A stretch of 64,000 bases of DNA from Rhizobium favelukesii (lineage in GTDB: Bacteria; Pseudomonadota; Alphaproteobacteria; Rhizobiales; Rhizobiaceae). Below, piece by piece: positions 26,498 to 36,731 of the stretch; position 1 is the first letter of the stretch, and the number at the start of each line of letters is the position of its first letter. The stretch is from the NCBI RefSeq assembly GCF_000577275.2, contig NZ_HG916852.1, forward strand, positions 4,102,001-4,166,000. Reading direction: 5' to 3'. The position numbers were made by a program, and so were the translations under genes. The notes under the pieces were generated by a model that saw only the letters and a program-made list of their open reading frames with translations, was not told where the DNA came from and did no database searches.

Positions 26498-28585
26498 ATG
26501 AGCCAGGCAAAATCAGCGAGCGTCATGGATACTCGCATTCTCATTCCGGCCGTGGGCGCTGCCTTCAAGAAGCTGAACCCGCGCACCCTTGCCAAGAACC
26601 CGGTCATGTTTGTCGTGGCCACGGTTTCGGCGTTGACCACCCTCCTTTTCATCCGCGATCTCGTCACCGGCGGTGAAAATCTCGGCTTCTCCTTCCAGAT
26701 CAACCTCTGGCTCTGGTTCACCGTGCTCTTCGCCAACTTCGCCGAAGCAGTCGCCGAGGGGCGAGGCAAGGCGCAGGCGGACTCGCTGCGCAAAGCCCGC
26801 ACCGAGACCCAGGCAAAACTGCTGACGGCCAATAACGGCACAGGCTACCGCCTCGTCCCGGGCACGAGCCTGAAGGTCGGCGATCTCGTCCTCGTCGAGG
26901 CTGGCGACATCATTCCCTCTGACGGCGAGGTGGTCGAAGGCGTGGCCTCGGTCAACGAGGCCGCAATCACCGGCGAGTCCGCCCCTGTCATCCGCGAGTC
27001 CGGCGGTGACCGTTCAGCGGTTACCGGCGGCACACAGGTTCTCTCCGATTGGATTCGCGTCCGCATCACCGCCGCTGCCGGGTCCACCTTCCTCGACCGC
27101 ATGATCTCTCTTGTCGAAGGCGCGGAGCGCCAGAAGACTCCAAACGAAATCGCGCTCAACATCCTGCTCGCAGGCATGACGCTGATCTTCGTTCTGGCAA
27201 CCGCCACGATCCCGAGCTTTGCAAGCTATGCCGGCGGGTCTATTCCAATCATCATCCTCGTTGCTCTCTTCGTGACACTGATCCCGACCACGATCGGGGC
27301 GCTTCTTTCGGCGATCGGCATTGCCGGCATGGACCGTCTCGTGCGCTTCAACGTGCTTGCCATGTCGGGTCGCGCCGTTGAGGCAGCCGGTGACGTCGAT
27401 ACATTGCTCCTTGACAAGACGGGAACGATCACCCTCGGCAACCGTCAGGCGACGATGTTCCGCCCGGTACGCGGCGTTTCCGAACAGGACCTCGCCGACG
27501 CGGCGCAGCTTGCGTCGCTCGCTGACGAAACGCCGGAAGGCCGGTCGATCGTCGTGCTTGCCAAAGAGATATACGGCATCCGCGGCCGCGACATGGCGAG
27601 CCTGAAGGCCACCTTCGTACCCTTCACTGCACAGACGCGAATGAGCGGCGTGGATGTCGAAGGCTCGTCGATCCGCAAGGGCGCCGTCGATGCCGTCCTT
27701 GCCTACGTCGGCGCCGCGCTTGCACCGGTTTCCGGCAATGCGGCTGTCGCCATCCGCAGCAACACAGAGGTCGTGCGGGAACTGCAGGCCATCGCTGATG
27801 AAATCGCCAAGGCAGGAGGCACGCCGCTGGCTGTCGCCCGCGACGGACGCCTTCTCGGCATCATCCAGCTGAAAGATATCGTCAAGGGCGGTATTCGTGA
27901 GCGCTTCGTCGAACTGCGCCGGATGGGCATCCGCACGGTCATGATCACTGGTGACAACCCGATGACGGCGGCTGCAATCGCCGCCGAAGCCGGCGTGGAC
28001 GACTTCCTCGCGCAGGCGACACCTGAGAACAAGCTGTCCCTGATCCGTGAGGAACAGGCCAAGGGCAAGCTCGTTGCCATGTGCGGCGACGGCACGAACG
28101 ACGCCCCCGCACTCGCCCAGGCCGATGTCGGCGTCGCCATGAACACCGGTACGGTCGCCGCCCGCGAAGCCGGCAACATGGTCGACCTTGACAGCGACCC
28201 GACGAAGCTCATCGAAATCGTCGAGATCGGTAAGCAGCTGCTGATGACGCGTGGCGCGCTGACGACCTTCTCGATCGCCAACGACATCGCCAAGTATTTT
28301 GCCATTATCCCGGCAATGTTCCTGGCGTTCTATCCGCAGCTCGGCGTGCTGAACATCATGGGGCTCGCGACACCGCAGAGCGCCATCCTGTCGGCCATCA
28401 TCTTCAACGCGCTGATCATCGTCGCGCTGATCCCCCTGTCGCTCAAAGGCGTGAAGTACCGCGCGATCGGCGCCGGCGCGCTGCTTTCCCGCAACCTACT
28501 CGTCTACGGCCTCGGCGGCATCATCGTCCCGTTCATCGGCATCAAGGCGATCGACATGGTCATCACGGCCATCGGTCTCGCTTAA
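26498..28585 (+). CDS. kdpB: Potassium-transporting P-type ATPase subunit KdpB
   Basis: The 695-aa P-type ATPase subunit that drives K+ uptake by KdpFABC. Motifs: TGES in the actuator domain ([17 protein letters not shown]), the phosphorylated Asp306 in [32 protein letters not shown] and [21 protein letters not shown]. The start ATG 26498 ([11 protein letters not shown]) follows CTGGAG; the longer frame to 26294 would overlap the 51-aa ORF in another frame and has no KdpB similarity. A Ser in the TGES loop position is kept, so the known regulatory Ser phosphorylation site is possible. Confidence 0.97.
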   Translation: MSQAKSASVMDTRILIPAVGAAFKKLNPRTLAKNPVMFVVATVSALTTLLFIRDLVTGGENLGFSFQINLWLWFTVLFANFAEAVAEGRGKAQADSLRKARTETQAKLLTANNGTGYRLVPGTSLKVGDLVLVEAGDIIPSDGEVVEGVASVNEAAITGESAPVIRESGGDRSAVTGGTQVLSDWIRVRITAAAGSTFLDRMISLVEGAERQKTPNEIALNILLAGMTLIFVLATATIPSFASYAGGSIPIIILVALFVTLIPTTIGALLSAIGIAGMDRLVRFNVLAMSGRAVEAAGDVDTLLLDKTGTITLGNRQATMFRPVRGVSEQDLADAAQLASLADETPEGRSIVVLAKEIYGIRGRDMASLKATFVPFTAQTRMSGVDVEGSSIRKGAVDAVLAYVGAALAPVSGNAAVAIRSNTEVVRELQAIADEIAKAGGTPLAVARDGRLLGIIQLKDIVKGGIRERFVELRRMGIRTVMITGDNPMTAAAIAAEAGVDDFLAQATPENKLSLIREEQAKGKLVAMCGDGTNDAPALAQADVGVAMNTGTVAAREAGNMVDLDSDPTKLIEIVEIGKQLLMTRGALTTFSIANDIAKYFAIIPAMFLAFYPQLGVLNIMGLATPQSAILSAIIFNALIIVALIPLSLKGVKYRAIGAGALLSRNLLVYGLGGIIVPFIGIKAIDMVITAIGLA

Positions 28586-28597
28586 GGAGTTGACATC

Positions 28598-29167
28598 ATG
28601 TTGAAAGAACTTCGTCCGGCAATCGTTATGATCGTTGCCACCACGGCTATTACCGGCCTACTCTACCCGCTCGCCATGACCGGCGCCGCGCAAGCGCTCT
28701 TCCCGGCGCAAGCAAACGGCAGCTTGATAGAAAAGGACGGCAAGGTGATCGGTTCGACGCTGATCGGCCAGGCGTTCACGAGCGATAAATACTTCCACGG
28801 TCGTCCTTCTGCCGCGGGCGATGGATACAACGCCGCCTCATCGTCGGGCTCGAACCTTGGCCCGACCAGCCAGAAGCTGCTTGATCGCGTAAAGGCTGAC
28901 TATGAGACAGCAAAGGCGACCAATCCGAATGCGGAGGTACCGATCGACCTCGTAACCGCCTCGGGCAGTGGCCTCGACCCGCATATTTCACCTGAGGCTG
29001 CCTACTTCCAGATACCGCACGTGGCCAAGGCCCGCGGCACGGATGAAGCCAAGCTGAAGGCGATTGTCGATGCCGCCATCGATCACCCCGAACTCGGCAT
29101 TCTCGGTGAAGCCACCGTCAATGTTCTGGCATTGAACCAGTCCCTTGATGCTTCTATGTCTCAGTAA
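28598..29167 (+). CDS. kdpC: Potassium-transporting ATPase subunit KdpC
   Basis: The 189-aa subunit KdpC has one N-terminal transmembrane helix ([20 protein letters not shown]) and a periplasmic domain. Typical motifs are [48 protein letters not shown] and [15 protein letters not shown]. It contacts KdpA/KdpB and raises ATP affinity. It follows kdpB by 12 bp. Confidence 0.97.
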   Translation: MLKELRPAIVMIVATTAITGLLYPLAMTGAAQALFPAQANGSLIEKDGKVIGSTLIGQAFTSDKYFHGRPSAAGDGYNAASSSGSNLGPTSQKLLDRVKADYETAKATNPNAEVPIDLVTASGSGLDPHISPEAAYFQIPHVAKARGTDEAKLKAIVDAAIDHPELGILGEATVNVLALNQSLDASMSQ

Positions 29168-29176
29168 GGTTGAAAG

Positions 29177-29202
29177 CCCCGGGCGCCTGCGTGCGCCCGG
29201 GG
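29177..29202 (+). promoter_or_regulatory. GC-rich hairpin between kdpC and kdpD (putative attenuator)
   Basis: CCCCGGGCGC (29177-29186) pairs perfectly with GCGCCCGGGG (29193-29202), 6-base loop, followed by TTTGCTC. The stem is 10 bp before a weak T-run, ten bases after the kdpC stop and 18 bp before kdpD. It could partially terminate transcription or protect the 3' end, giving less KdpDE than KdpFABC. Confidence 0.5.
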
Positions 29203-29220
29203 TTTGCTCGTCAGGGAAAG

Positions 29221-31938
29221 ATGACACGCATGCCGGAAGACAACCGCGACAAGGTCGGCAGGCCCTCGCCGGATGCGCTGCTTGAGAAGGCGCGTCAGGA
29301 GACCCGCGGCCGTCTGAAAATCTTCCTCGGCGCAGCGCCCGGGGTGGGCAAGACCTATGAGATGCTGGAATCGGGCCGCGCTAAGATCTCCGATGGCGTC
29401 GACGTGGTGATCGGCATCGTCGAGACCCATGGGCGCAAGGAAACCCAGGCGCTGGTCGACGGCTTCGAAGTCATTCCCCGCGTCAAGATCGACTACAAGG
29501 GCCGCCCGCTCGAGGAGATGGATATCGACGCCATCCTCGCACGCCATCCGAGCCTCGTTCTCGTTGACGAACTCGCACATACGAACGCCGAGGGTAGCCG
29601 TCATCCGAAGCGCTACCTCGACGTGAAGGAATTGCTCGACGGCGGCATCGACGTCTATTCGACGCTGAACATCCAGCATGTCGAGAGCCTGAACGACGTC
29701 GTCTCACAGATCACCCGCATCCGCGTCCGCGAGACCGTTCCGGATTCGATCATAGACATGGCCGACGACGTCGAGATCATCGATCTGACGCCAGATGATC
29801 TGATCAAGCGACTGCATGACGGCAAGGTCTATGTTCCGAAGACTGCCGAGCGGGCTCTGACCAACTATTTCACTCCCGGCAACCTGACCGCGCTGCGCGA
29901 ACTCGCATTGCGCAAAACCGCGCAGCGTGTCGACGACCAGCTTCTGACCCACATGCAAGCGCATGCCATCCCCGGTCCCTGGGCTGCCGGTGAACGGGTT
30001 CTTGTGTCTGTCGATCAGCATCCACGCTCCACCTCGCTGGTGCGCTACGCGTCTCGAATGGCTGCGCGACTGCGGGCGCCATGGGCAGCCGTCTATGTCG
30101 AAACCAACCGGTCGATCAATCTGACTGAGGCCGACCGCGACACGATTGCAGCCACGCTTCGGCTGGCTGAACAGCTGGGCGGCGAGGCAATCACCATTCC
30201 CGGCCGCGAGGTCTCCGAGGAGCTGGTCCGGCACGCCGCGGCCAACAATGTCACGCATATCGTCATCGGCGCACCCAGCAAGCCGTCATGGCGTGACTGG
30301 TTGCACCGTTCCATAGCCGACGATCTGATCAGAAAGTCTGGCAATATCAGCGTTCACGTGATTTCGGGCAGTGAGAAGGAAGGGACATCCACGCGCGGCG
30401 TCAACGCCGCTCCTTCTTCGCCAGCATTCAATATCCAAGCCTATCTCTCCGCCACCACCTATGTCGCAATCGCGCTCATTGTCGGGGTCGTGCTCGATCA
30501 AGTTCTTGATGTCCGCAACCTTGCCCTCGTGTTCCTGATGGCCGTGCTGACCTCAGCCGTCATTCACGGCCTTCGTCCAGCGCTCTACACCTGCATCCTC
30601 AGCGCGCTATCCTTCAATTTCTTCTTCCTGCCGCCCCGCTACACGCTGACGATCAGCGATCCGGAGAGCGTGCTTGCGCTGTTCTTCTTCCTGGGCGTCG
30701 CCGTCATCGCGAGCAACCTGACCGCAACGGTCCAACGCCAGGCCGCGGCGGCCCGGCAGCGCGCCAGAACGACGGAGGACCTCTACCTGTTTTCCAAGAA
30801 ACTGGCCGGCACCGGCACGCTCGATGACGTTTTGTGGGCCACAGCATTCCAATTGGCCTCGATGCTCAAGGTGCGGGTCGTCCTTCTGCTTCCTGAAGAA
30901 GGCACCATCGCCGTTAAAGCCGGCTATCCGCCGGATGACACGCTGGACGAGGCAGACATTGCGGCCGCCCGGTGGGCCTGGGAGCATAATCACGCTGCCG
31001 GTCGCGGCGCCGACACCCTGCCCGGCGCCAAGCGCCTCTATGTGCCGCTGCGAACCGGACGCGCAGCCGTGGGCGTGATCGGCCTGGACAATGATAGACG
31101 CGACGGCCGGCTCCTGATGCCCGAGCAGCAACGTCTTCTCGACGCATTGGCGGACCAGGCGGCGCTGGCGATCGAGCGCATTCAACTCGTGGCAGATGTT
31201 GATCGCGCAAGACTTGCTGCCGAAGCCGACCGTTTGCGCTCTGCCCTGCTGACCTCGATCTCGCATGACCTGAAGACGCCGCTCGCGGCTATCCTTGGCG
31301 CTGCGGGCACACTCCGCGACTATCTCGATTCCATGTCTCAGGAAGATCGCGTCGATCTTCTCTCGACCGTCATCGACGAATCGGAGCGGCTCAATCGCTT
31401 TATCGCCAACCTGCTCGATATGACGAAGATCGAGTCTGGGGCGATGGAGCCGAACTATGCGCTGCACTACCCGGGCGACATTGCCGGCAGCGCGTTGCGC
31501 CGCGCCGAGAAAATTCTCGCACACCACAAGACCGTCGTGACAATTCCCGCGGACCTGCCGATGGTTCGCGTTGACCCGGTATTGTTCGAGCAGGTGCTTT
31601 TCAATCTGCTCGACAATGCTGCCAAATATGCGCCGCAAGGATCATCGATCCGTATCGATGGGTGGGCGGACGGATACAATGTCATGATTCAGGTTTCGGA
31701 CAAGGGACCCGGTATTCCGCCCGCTGACGTGGATCGCGTCTTCGATACATTCTATCGCGTGCGCAAGGGTGATCAGGTTCGAGCGGGAACGGGCCTCGGC
31801 TTGTCAATCTGTCGAGGTTTTGTCGAGGCGATGGGCGGCACGATCACAGCCGCAAATCGCTCCGATCGTTCCGGTGCCGTCTTCACCATCCGTCTTCCAA
31901 AACCAAATGAGATTCAGAAACTGGATGAGCTCCAATGA
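29221..31938 (+). CDS. kdpD: Sensor histidine kinase KdpD
   Basis: The 905-aa membrane sensor kinase that controls kdp expression in response to K+ limitation and turgor/ionic strength. Domains: cytosolic KdpD N-terminal domain with Walker [10 protein letters not shown] (about 37-45) and [15 protein letters not shown]; a UspA-like domain (about 245-370); four transmembrane helices (about 408-503); a GAF domain; HisKA with phospho-His682 in [12 protein letters not shown]; and HATPase_c ([42 protein letters not shown]). The start is at 29221 (MTRMPEDN), with AGGGAAAG upstream; the frame is open to 29170 but that covers the hairpin. Confidence 0.96.
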   Translation: MTRMPEDNRDKVGRPSPDALLEKARQETRGRLKIFLGAAPGVGKTYEMLESGRAKISDGVDVVIGIVETHGRKETQALVDGFEVIPRVKIDYKGRPLEEMDIDAILARHPSLVLVDELAHTNAEGSRHPKRYLDVKELLDGGIDVYSTLNIQHVESLNDVVSQITRIRVRETVPDSIIDMADDVEIIDLTPDDLIKRLHDGKVYVPKTAERALTNYFTPGNLTALRELALRKTAQRVDDQLLTHMQAHAIPGPWAAGERVLVSVDQHPRSTSLVRYASRMAARLRAPWAAVYVETNRSINLTEADRDTIAATLRLAEQLGGEAITIPGREVSEELVRHAAANNVTHIVIGAPSKPSWRDWLHRSIADDLIRKSGNISVHVISGSEKEGTSTRGVNAAPSSPAFNIQAYLSATTYVAIALIVGVVLDQVLDVRNLALVFLMAVLTSAVIHGLRPALYTCILSALSFNFFFLPPRYTLTISDPESVLALFFFLGVAVIASNLTATVQRQAAAARQRARTTEDLYLFSKKLAGTGTLDDVLWATAFQLASMLKVRVVLLLPEEGTIAVKAGYPPDDTLDEADIAAARWAWEHNHAAGRGADTLPGAKRLYVPLRTGRAAVGVIGLDNDRRDGRLLMPEQQRLLDALADQAALAIERIQLVADVDRARLAAEADRLRSALLTSISHDLKTPLAAILGAAGTLRDYLDSMSQEDRVDLLSTVIDESERLNRFIANLLDMTKIESGAMEPNYALHYPGDIAGSALRRAEKILAHHKTVVTIPADLPMVRVDPVLFEQVLFNLLDNAAKYAPQGSSIRIDGWADGYNVMIQVSDKGPGIPPADVDRVFDTFYRVRKGDQVRAGTGLGLSICRGFVEAMGGTITAANRSDRSGAVFTIRLPKPNEIQKLDELQ

Positions 31939-32639
31939 CCGGTTCAGCCGTAAAAATTCTCGTCGTCGACGACGAGCCTCCGATCCGCAAGCTGCTTCGC
32001 GTTGGCCTCACCGCGCAAGGCTATGAGGTGCACGAGGCGCCGAACGGCGCTGCGGCCCTACAATCGGCCAAGGACGAGCCACCTGATCTGATCGTGCTCG
32101 ACCTTGGCCTGCCGGACAAATCAGGTCACGAACTGTTGAGGGAGTGGAGAGACGCGGGCCTTACCTTGCCGATCGTGATCCTCTCCAGCCGCACAGACGA
32201 AACGGGTATCGTCAACGCCCTCGAGGCTGGGGCCGACGACTACCTGACAAAGCCGTTTGGCATGAACGAACTCGGCGCCCGGCTCCGTGTTGCCTTGCGT
32301 CATCGGTTACAACAACAGGGTGAGCGGGCGATCTTTCGGGCCGGAGGCCTGTCCATCGACCTCGTCAAGCGCATCGTCAAAATCGATGGCAGGGAAATCA
32401 AGCTCTCGCCCAAGGAATACGACATTCTGAGGGTCCTCGCCCAGCACGCAGGAAAGGTCCTGACCCATCAATTCCTGCTGAAGCAGATCTGGGGACCGGC
32501 TGCCGACGTGCAGTATTTGCGCGTCTACGTTCGCCAGCTGCGCCAGAAGATCGAACTGAGCCCGGACCAGCCGCAATACATCACGACGGAAACCGGTGTC
32601 GGATACAGGCTGAAAGAAGCAGACCCGCCGCCGGTCTAA
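31935..32639 (+). CDS. kdpE: DNA-binding response regulator KdpE
   Basis: OmpR/PhoB-type response regulator, 234 aa. The receiver domain has acidic pocket VDDEPP and phospho-accepting Asp56 in [10 protein letters not shown], with Lys in [10 protein letters not shown]. The C-terminal winged helix holds [20 protein letters not shown] and [11 protein letters not shown]. It is phosphorylated by KdpD and activates the kdp promoter upstream. It overlaps kdpD by ATGA and ends 6 bp from the convergent methyltransferase stop. Confidence 0.97.
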   Translation: MTGSAVKILVVDDEPPIRKLLRVGLTAQGYEVHEAPNGAAALQSAKDEPPDLIVLDLGLPDKSGHELLREWRDAGLTLPIVILSSRTDETGIVNALEAGADDYLTKPFGMNELGARLRVALRHRLQQQGERAIFRAGGLSIDLVKRIVKIDGREIKLSPKEYDILRVLAQHAGKVLTHQFLLKQIWGPAADVQYLRVYVRQLRQKIELSPDQPQYITTETGVGYRLKEADPPPV

Positions 32640-32645
32640 CTTGGT

Positions 32646-33428
32646 TCATCGGTAGGCACGCTCAGACAACGCACGCATGCCGAGCCCGACCATCACTTCG
32701 TAAGCGATGCGGCGCCGCATCGGATTGTGCAACCGGATCGCCGTCGAGCCGAGGAATTTGGTCTCAAGGTGATCGAATGCCTTGAGCTCGGTCGAAGTCT
32801 TGATCGTGCGCGAGTAGAACTCGTGAAACGCCTGGCGGCAAAGATAGGTCTTATATTTCGTCAGGCAGAAAACCGAAAAGCGACCGGCCCCTTCGCGCAG
32901 GAAGTCGGTTACCCCGGCGGTGACCTCCGGCCAAGCCGGATTGAAGGTGTCGTCGAAAACGATGATGCCATGCTCGGCAAGCGACGCGGCGGCAAGACGG
33001 CTATCGGCCTCGACGTGATGCAGCATATGGCCGCCGTCGATGCTGAAGAAGCGGACCATGCCGGCTCTTTCGATAATGTCCTCGGGCCTGAGCAGCGTGC
33101 TGTCGCTCTTGATGACGCGCGCTCCATCTACGGAAAGGCCGAGTTGGCGACCGCCCGCCACGAAACGGTCATATTGCGCGACACCGTGATCTGGCTTCAC
33201 GATATCGAAGGGATCGATAGCCACGATCTTCTCCGCGTCTCCGCAGATTTTTCGCAACAGGAAGTAGGATCGGCCGTAGTAAACGCCTATCTCGGCTAAG
33301 CCGCCTTGCAAGGATGCCGCCTGCTGGGACCGCAAAATGGCGAGAAATACCAGCGCGTCAGGCGGATCAATGTATCCCTCGATCGCCTGAAGATCATGGA
33401 ATATGAACTTTCTGATCGACGAAGTCAT
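32646..33428 (-). CDS. Class I SAM-dependent methyltransferase
   Basis: A 260-aa soluble protein with a Rossmann-type methyltransferase core (Methyltransf_24-like). Motif I is LAEIGVYYGRSYFLLRKI, the acidic residue after beta2 is VAIDPFDIV, and the downstream signature is FFSIDGGHMLHHVEADSR and GIIVFDDTFNPAWPEVTAGV. Such proteins are often encoded near sugar or surface polysaccharide genes, and galE lies next door in divergent orientation; a role in sugar O-methylation is plausible but not shown. No SD of quality is seen upstream of the ATG at 33428. Confidence 0.78.
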   Translation of the reverse strand: MTSSIRKFIFHDLQAIEGYIDPPDALVFLAILRSQQAASLQGGLAEIGVYYGRSYFLLRKICGDAEKIVAIDPFDIVKPDHGVAQYDRFVAGGRQLGLSVDGARVIKSDSTLLRPEDIIERAGMVRFFSIDGGHMLHHVEADSRLAAASLAEHGIIVFDDTFNPAWPEVTAGVTDFLREGAGRFSVFCLTKYKTYLCRQAFHEFYSRTIKTSTELKAFDHLETKFLGSTAIRLHNPMRRRIAYEVMVGLGMRALSERAYR

Positions 33429-33760
33429 AGAGATACGCTTCCCGATTTATCGCAGATATTACCAGATTAAACTCCTCTCGCAGAAAATACGAATGCGTCT
33501 AAAATAATACAATAGAAGTACTTGGAAATATATTTTGTCGCGAGAACAATCCGAAGACCGCGTCTACGTTACTTTAAGACCTGGCCGCTGCGGGCGTTTC
33601 ACGAACAGTAAATTCATCAGAAAAACTTCGGTCGAGCAATTTGCTAATGCCGTCGCCGACAAAATGAAGGCAACGCCCCTCCCCGTACGTTTCTTTCTTT
33701 TTCTCGCCATCGACCTGCCCTAAGTCTACCCTCATCCGAAACGGGAATTGAAGGTGGTGC
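33429..33760. other. AT-rich divergent intergenic region between methyltransferase and galE
   Basis: About 330 bp, clearly more AT-rich than its surroundings, especially 33470-33540 (AAATATATTTTG and similar). It should hold the promoters of both divergent genes. I see no convincing small gene or structured RNA. Confidence 0.4.
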
Positions 33761-34744
33761 ATGGCAGGTGAAACGGTTCTGGTCGTGGGCGGTGCTGGGT
33801 ATATCGGCTCGCACACGTGTCTCGATCTTGCGAACAAGGGCTTCAAGCCTATCGTTTTTGACAATTTCTCCAACGGACATCGCGAGTTCGTGAAGTGGGG
33901 ACCTGCGGAAGAAGGCGACATTCGGGATCGGGCTCGTCTTGACGAGGTTCTGGCCAAGCACAAACCGGCCGCCATCCTACACTTTGCCGCGCTCATCGAG
34001 GTCGGTGAATCGGTAAAAGACCCGGTTGCTTTCTACGAAAACAACGTCATTGGCACGCTGACGCTATTGGCCGCCGCTCAGGCGGCTGGCGTCAAGGCAT
34101 TCGTCTTTTCGTCTACTTGCGCAACCTATGGCTTGCCGCAGAGCGTGCCGCTCGATGAAACGCATCGTCAGGTGCCGATCAACCCATATGGCCAAACGAA
34201 ATACATCATCGAGCAGGCGCTTGCCGACTATGACAGGTACACGGGGTTTCGATCTGTCGTGCTCCGCTACTTCAATGCAGCCGGGGCCGATTTCGAAGGT
34301 CGTGTCGGCGAGTGGCATCAGCCGGAAACCCACGCCATACCCTTGGCGATCGATGCCGCCCTCGGTCGCCGTGAAGGCTTCAAGGTGTTCGGCACCGACT
34401 ATGAGACGCGTGATGGCACCTGTGTCCGCGACTACATCCATGTGCTCGACCTCGCCGACGCCCACGTCCGCGCCGTGGAGCATCTGCTGCGGGGCGGGGA
34501 GTCGATTGCTCTCAATCTCGGCACCGGCACGGGAACCACGGTGAAGGAACTGCTCAACACTATCGAGCGTGTGTCGGAGCGGCCGTTTCCTGTGGAATAT
34601 GCCGGTCGTCGCGAAGGCGACTCGCACACGCTAGTTGCCAACAATGACAAGGCGCGGGAGATTCTCGGCTGGACGCCGCAATATGACCTGTCTCAGATCA
34701 TCCGCTCGGCGTGGAACTGGCACGCAAAATCAAACCAGCACTGA
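33761..34744 (+). CDS. galE: UDP-glucose 4-epimerase
   Basis: Interconverts UDP-glucose and UDP-galactose for exopolysaccharide and LPS synthesis. The 327-aa extended SDR enzyme has the NAD+-binding motif GGAGYIGSH at 10-18, FSSTCATYG with the catalytic Ser/Thr, and the Y143-x-x-x-K147 pair in NPYGQTK. RYFNAAGAD and VRDYIHVLDLADAH are typical GalE blocks. S. meliloti exoB encodes the same enzyme, so exoB is an alternative name. ATG at 33761 follows a GAAGGTGG SD. Confidence 0.95.
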   Translation: MAGETVLVVGGAGYIGSHTCLDLANKGFKPIVFDNFSNGHREFVKWGPAEEGDIRDRARLDEVLAKHKPAAILHFAALIEVGESVKDPVAFYENNVIGTLTLLAAAQAAGVKAFVFSSTCATYGLPQSVPLDETHRQVPINPYGQTKYIIEQALADYDRYTGFRSVVLRYFNAAGADFEGRVGEWHQPETHAIPLAIDAALGRREGFKVFGTDYETRDGTCVRDYIHVLDLADAHVRAVEHLLRGGESIALNLGTGTGTTVKELLNTIERVSERPFPVEYAGRREGDSHTLVANNDKAREILGWTPQYDLSQIIRSAWNWHAKSNQH

Positions 34745-34753
34745 CATGCATCC

Positions 34754-34921
34754 ATGACCGGTCGACCGAACATCCTGCTCATCACCGCGGACCAGCGGCG
34801 CGGTGATTGTCTGTCGGCGACCGGACATGCCTGCGTCGGGACGCCGAGCGCGCCGCCACGCATCTCACGAAACGGGGTCAGCCCCGGCGGTAAGTTCCAT
34901 CAGGCGAGGCGTCCGAGATAG
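34754..34921 (+). pseudogene. 5' stub of a sulfatase gene
   Basis: TGRPNILLITADQRRGDCLS followed by ATGHACVGTP is the N-terminal metal-binding segment of type I sulfatases (N-I-L-x-x-x-x-D-Q-x-x-x-D). After about residue 36 similarity ends and the frame stops at 34919-34921, so the formylglycine site (C/S-x-P-x-R) and catalytic domain are missing. It starts 9 bp after galE and runs into the 3' end of the convergent DUF1993 gene, which marks the deletion junction. Confidence 0.65.
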
Positions 34922-35409
34922 TCCATCTTGCCGACCGGAACGCCCTGGTTGCGCAGGATCGCGTGTGCCGTCGCAAGGTGGAAGAAGAAGTTCGGCAGTG
35001 CGAAGGTCATGACATACTCGTCGCCGCGGAACGTGATCTTGTTGCCCCCTGGCGAAAGAGCGATTTCCCGCGTTTCCGTTCCCTCGAGCGCAGCAGGCTC
35101 GACGGTAGCGAGATAGGCTTCCGTCTTGGCGACACGCTCGCGCAACTCGGTGATCGTCACTTCGTTGTCCTCGAATTTCGGCGCTTCGCTACCGGTCAGC
35201 CGCGCGATCGCCAATTTGGCGCTATCGGTCGCGCGTTGATACTGACCCGAGAATGGCAGCATGTCCGAAGACAACCGCGCGGCAACAAGATCGGCTCCGT
35301 CGATGCCTTTTTCTTTCGCGAAGTCGTCGGCTTTATCGAGATAGGTCTTCAAGGTTTCAAGACCGTGCTGGAAGACGGGAACTGTCAATCGGTACATCGA
35401 GATGGGCAT
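34900..35409 (-). CDS. DUF1993 family protein
   Basis: A 169-aa soluble protein of the DUF1993 family, a DinB/YfiT-like four-helix bundle of unknown function. MYRLTVPVFQHGLETLKTYLDKA opens the first helix; SSDMLPFSGQYQRATDSAKLAIARL, FEDNEVTITELRERVAKTEAYLA and FFFHLATAHAILRNQGVPVGKMDYLG are the conserved blocks, the last carrying the His/Asp residues of the family. I start at 35409 (MPISMYR), since GGAG lies just before; an ATG four codons upstream (35421) overlaps that SD. Confidence 0.82.
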   Translation of the reverse strand: MPISMYRLTVPVFQHGLETLKTYLDKADDFAKEKGIDGADLVAARLSSDMLPFSGQYQRATDSAKLAIARLTGSEAPKFEDNEVTITELRERVAKTEAYLATVEPAALEGTETREIALSPGGNKITFRGDEYVMTFALPNFFFHLATAHAILRNQGVPVGKMDYLGRLA

Positions 35410-35565
35410 CGGTTTCTCCATGGGAGGCAGCGAACTGCTGCCGTTGGCGCGTTTATATAGTTCGCAACATCGCGCTTTTCACCGCCATGGGGTTGTCCGG
35501 CGAGATTTTCGTAGGGCGTCGGCGACCTCGTCCTTGAATTGGACTTGACGCCCCTGGCAGAAAAT

Positions 35566-35579
35566 GGAATGAATATTCC
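35566..35579. promoter_or_regulatory. IolR-like operator upstream of the sugar ABC transporter
   Basis: GGAA-TGAATA-TTCC, exactly the GGAA-N6-TTCC palindrome reported for IolR, the repressor of myo-inositol genes in S. meliloti. It lies 153 bp before the binding-protein ATG and just downstream of a TTGACG (35545-35550), so it would cover the -10 region. This suggests induction by inositol. Confidence 0.55.
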
Positions 35580-35731
35580 GCAATAGAAATTTTACGGTTC
35601 GTTTGTTCCGTTTCTTGACGGACGGCCAACGGGAGATGGCACACAGCGAACAGATACTGGCTTTTGGGCACTGCCCGAAGCTCCGGCGTGAGGAGGGTGC
35701 AGCCGGACACCGCTTTGTGGAGGAAAGAAAA

Positions 35732-36661
35732 ATGAAGAAATTTATCATGGGCACTGCTATGGCGCTCGTCCTGTCGACGGCCGCTCACGCTGAGACCGTC
35801 GGCGTCTCTATGTCGAAGTTCGACGACAACTTCCTGACTGTTCTGCGCAACGGCATGCAGAACTATGCCAAGACGCTGAACGGTGTGACACTGCAGGTCG
35901 AAGACGCCCAGAACGACGTCGCCAAACAGCAGAGCCAGATCCAGAATTTCATTGCTTCCAAGGTCGACGCGATCATCGTCAACCCGGTTGACACCGACGC
36001 CACGGCAGCCATGTCGAAGATCGCAGCTGAAGCCGGCGTTCCGCTGGTTTATGTCAACCGTGAGCCGGTCAACGTTGACAGCCTACCGGACAAGCAGGCT
36101 TTCGTCGCTTCGAACGAGCAGGAATCTGGCACGCTCGAGACCAAGGAAGTGTGCCGTCTGCTCGGCGGTAAGGGCAAGGCTGTCATCCTGATGGGCGAAC
36201 TCTCCAACCAGGCTGCTCGCATGCGCACCAAGGATGTCCATGATGTTGTCGCAACCGACGACTGCAAGGGTATCGAGCTCGTTGAGGAGCAGACGGCAAA
36301 CTGGTCGCGCACAGAAGGTTCGGATTTGATGACCAACTGGCTCTCTAGCGGCATCGAATTCGACGCCGTCATCTCGAACAACGACGAAATGGCAATTGGC
36401 GCCATCCAGGCCCTCAAGGCGGCCGGCAAGGACCTCAGCAAGATCGTGATCGGCGGCGTTGACGCCACCCAAGACGCGCTTGCCGCGATGCAGGCCGGTG
36501 ACCTCGACGTGACGGTCTTCCAGGACGCTGCCGGGCAGGGCAAGGGCTCGCTCGATGCGGCTCTGACGCTTGCAAAGGGCGAAAAGGTGGAGAAGAAGGT
36601 TTACATTCCTTTCCAGCTCGTCACGCCTGAGAACGTCAAGGACTTCGTCGCAAAGAACTAA
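35732..36661 (+). CDS. ibpA: Sugar ABC transporter periplasmic binding protein, inositol/rhizopine type
   Basis: A 309-aa periplasmic binding protein (Peripla_BP_4, LacI-like fold). Signal peptide [19 protein letters not shown] is cleaved before [61 protein letters not shown] and VNREPVNVD are close to those I recall in rhizobial IbpA/MocB. The two cysteines in EVCRLLGG and TDDCKG may form a disulfide. The start at 35732 has TGGAGGAAAG upstream; the frame is open to 35603 without homology. With the IolR box, inositol or an inositol derivative is the likely substrate. Confidence 0.8.
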   Translation: MKKFIMGTAMALVLSTAAHAETVGVSMSKFDDNFLTVLRNGMQNYAKTLNGVTLQVEDAQNDVAKQQSQIQNFIASKVDAIIVNPVDTDATAAMSKIAAEAGVPLVYVNREPVNVDSLPDKQAFVASNEQESGTLETKEVCRLLGGKGKAVILMGELSNQAARMRTKDVHDVVATDDCKGIELVEEQTANWSRTEGSDLMTNWLSSGIEFDAVISNNDEMAIGAIQALKAAGKDLSKIVIGGVDATQDALAAMQAGDLDVTVFQDAAGQGKGSLDAALTLAKGEKVEKKVYIPFQLVTPENVKDFVAKN

Positions 36662-36731
36662 CGCTTTGGAGAGCCAGGATGCGGGACATGGTTCCGCATC
36701 CTTCTTCAGTCCCTGTCCGGGAGGAGATGAG

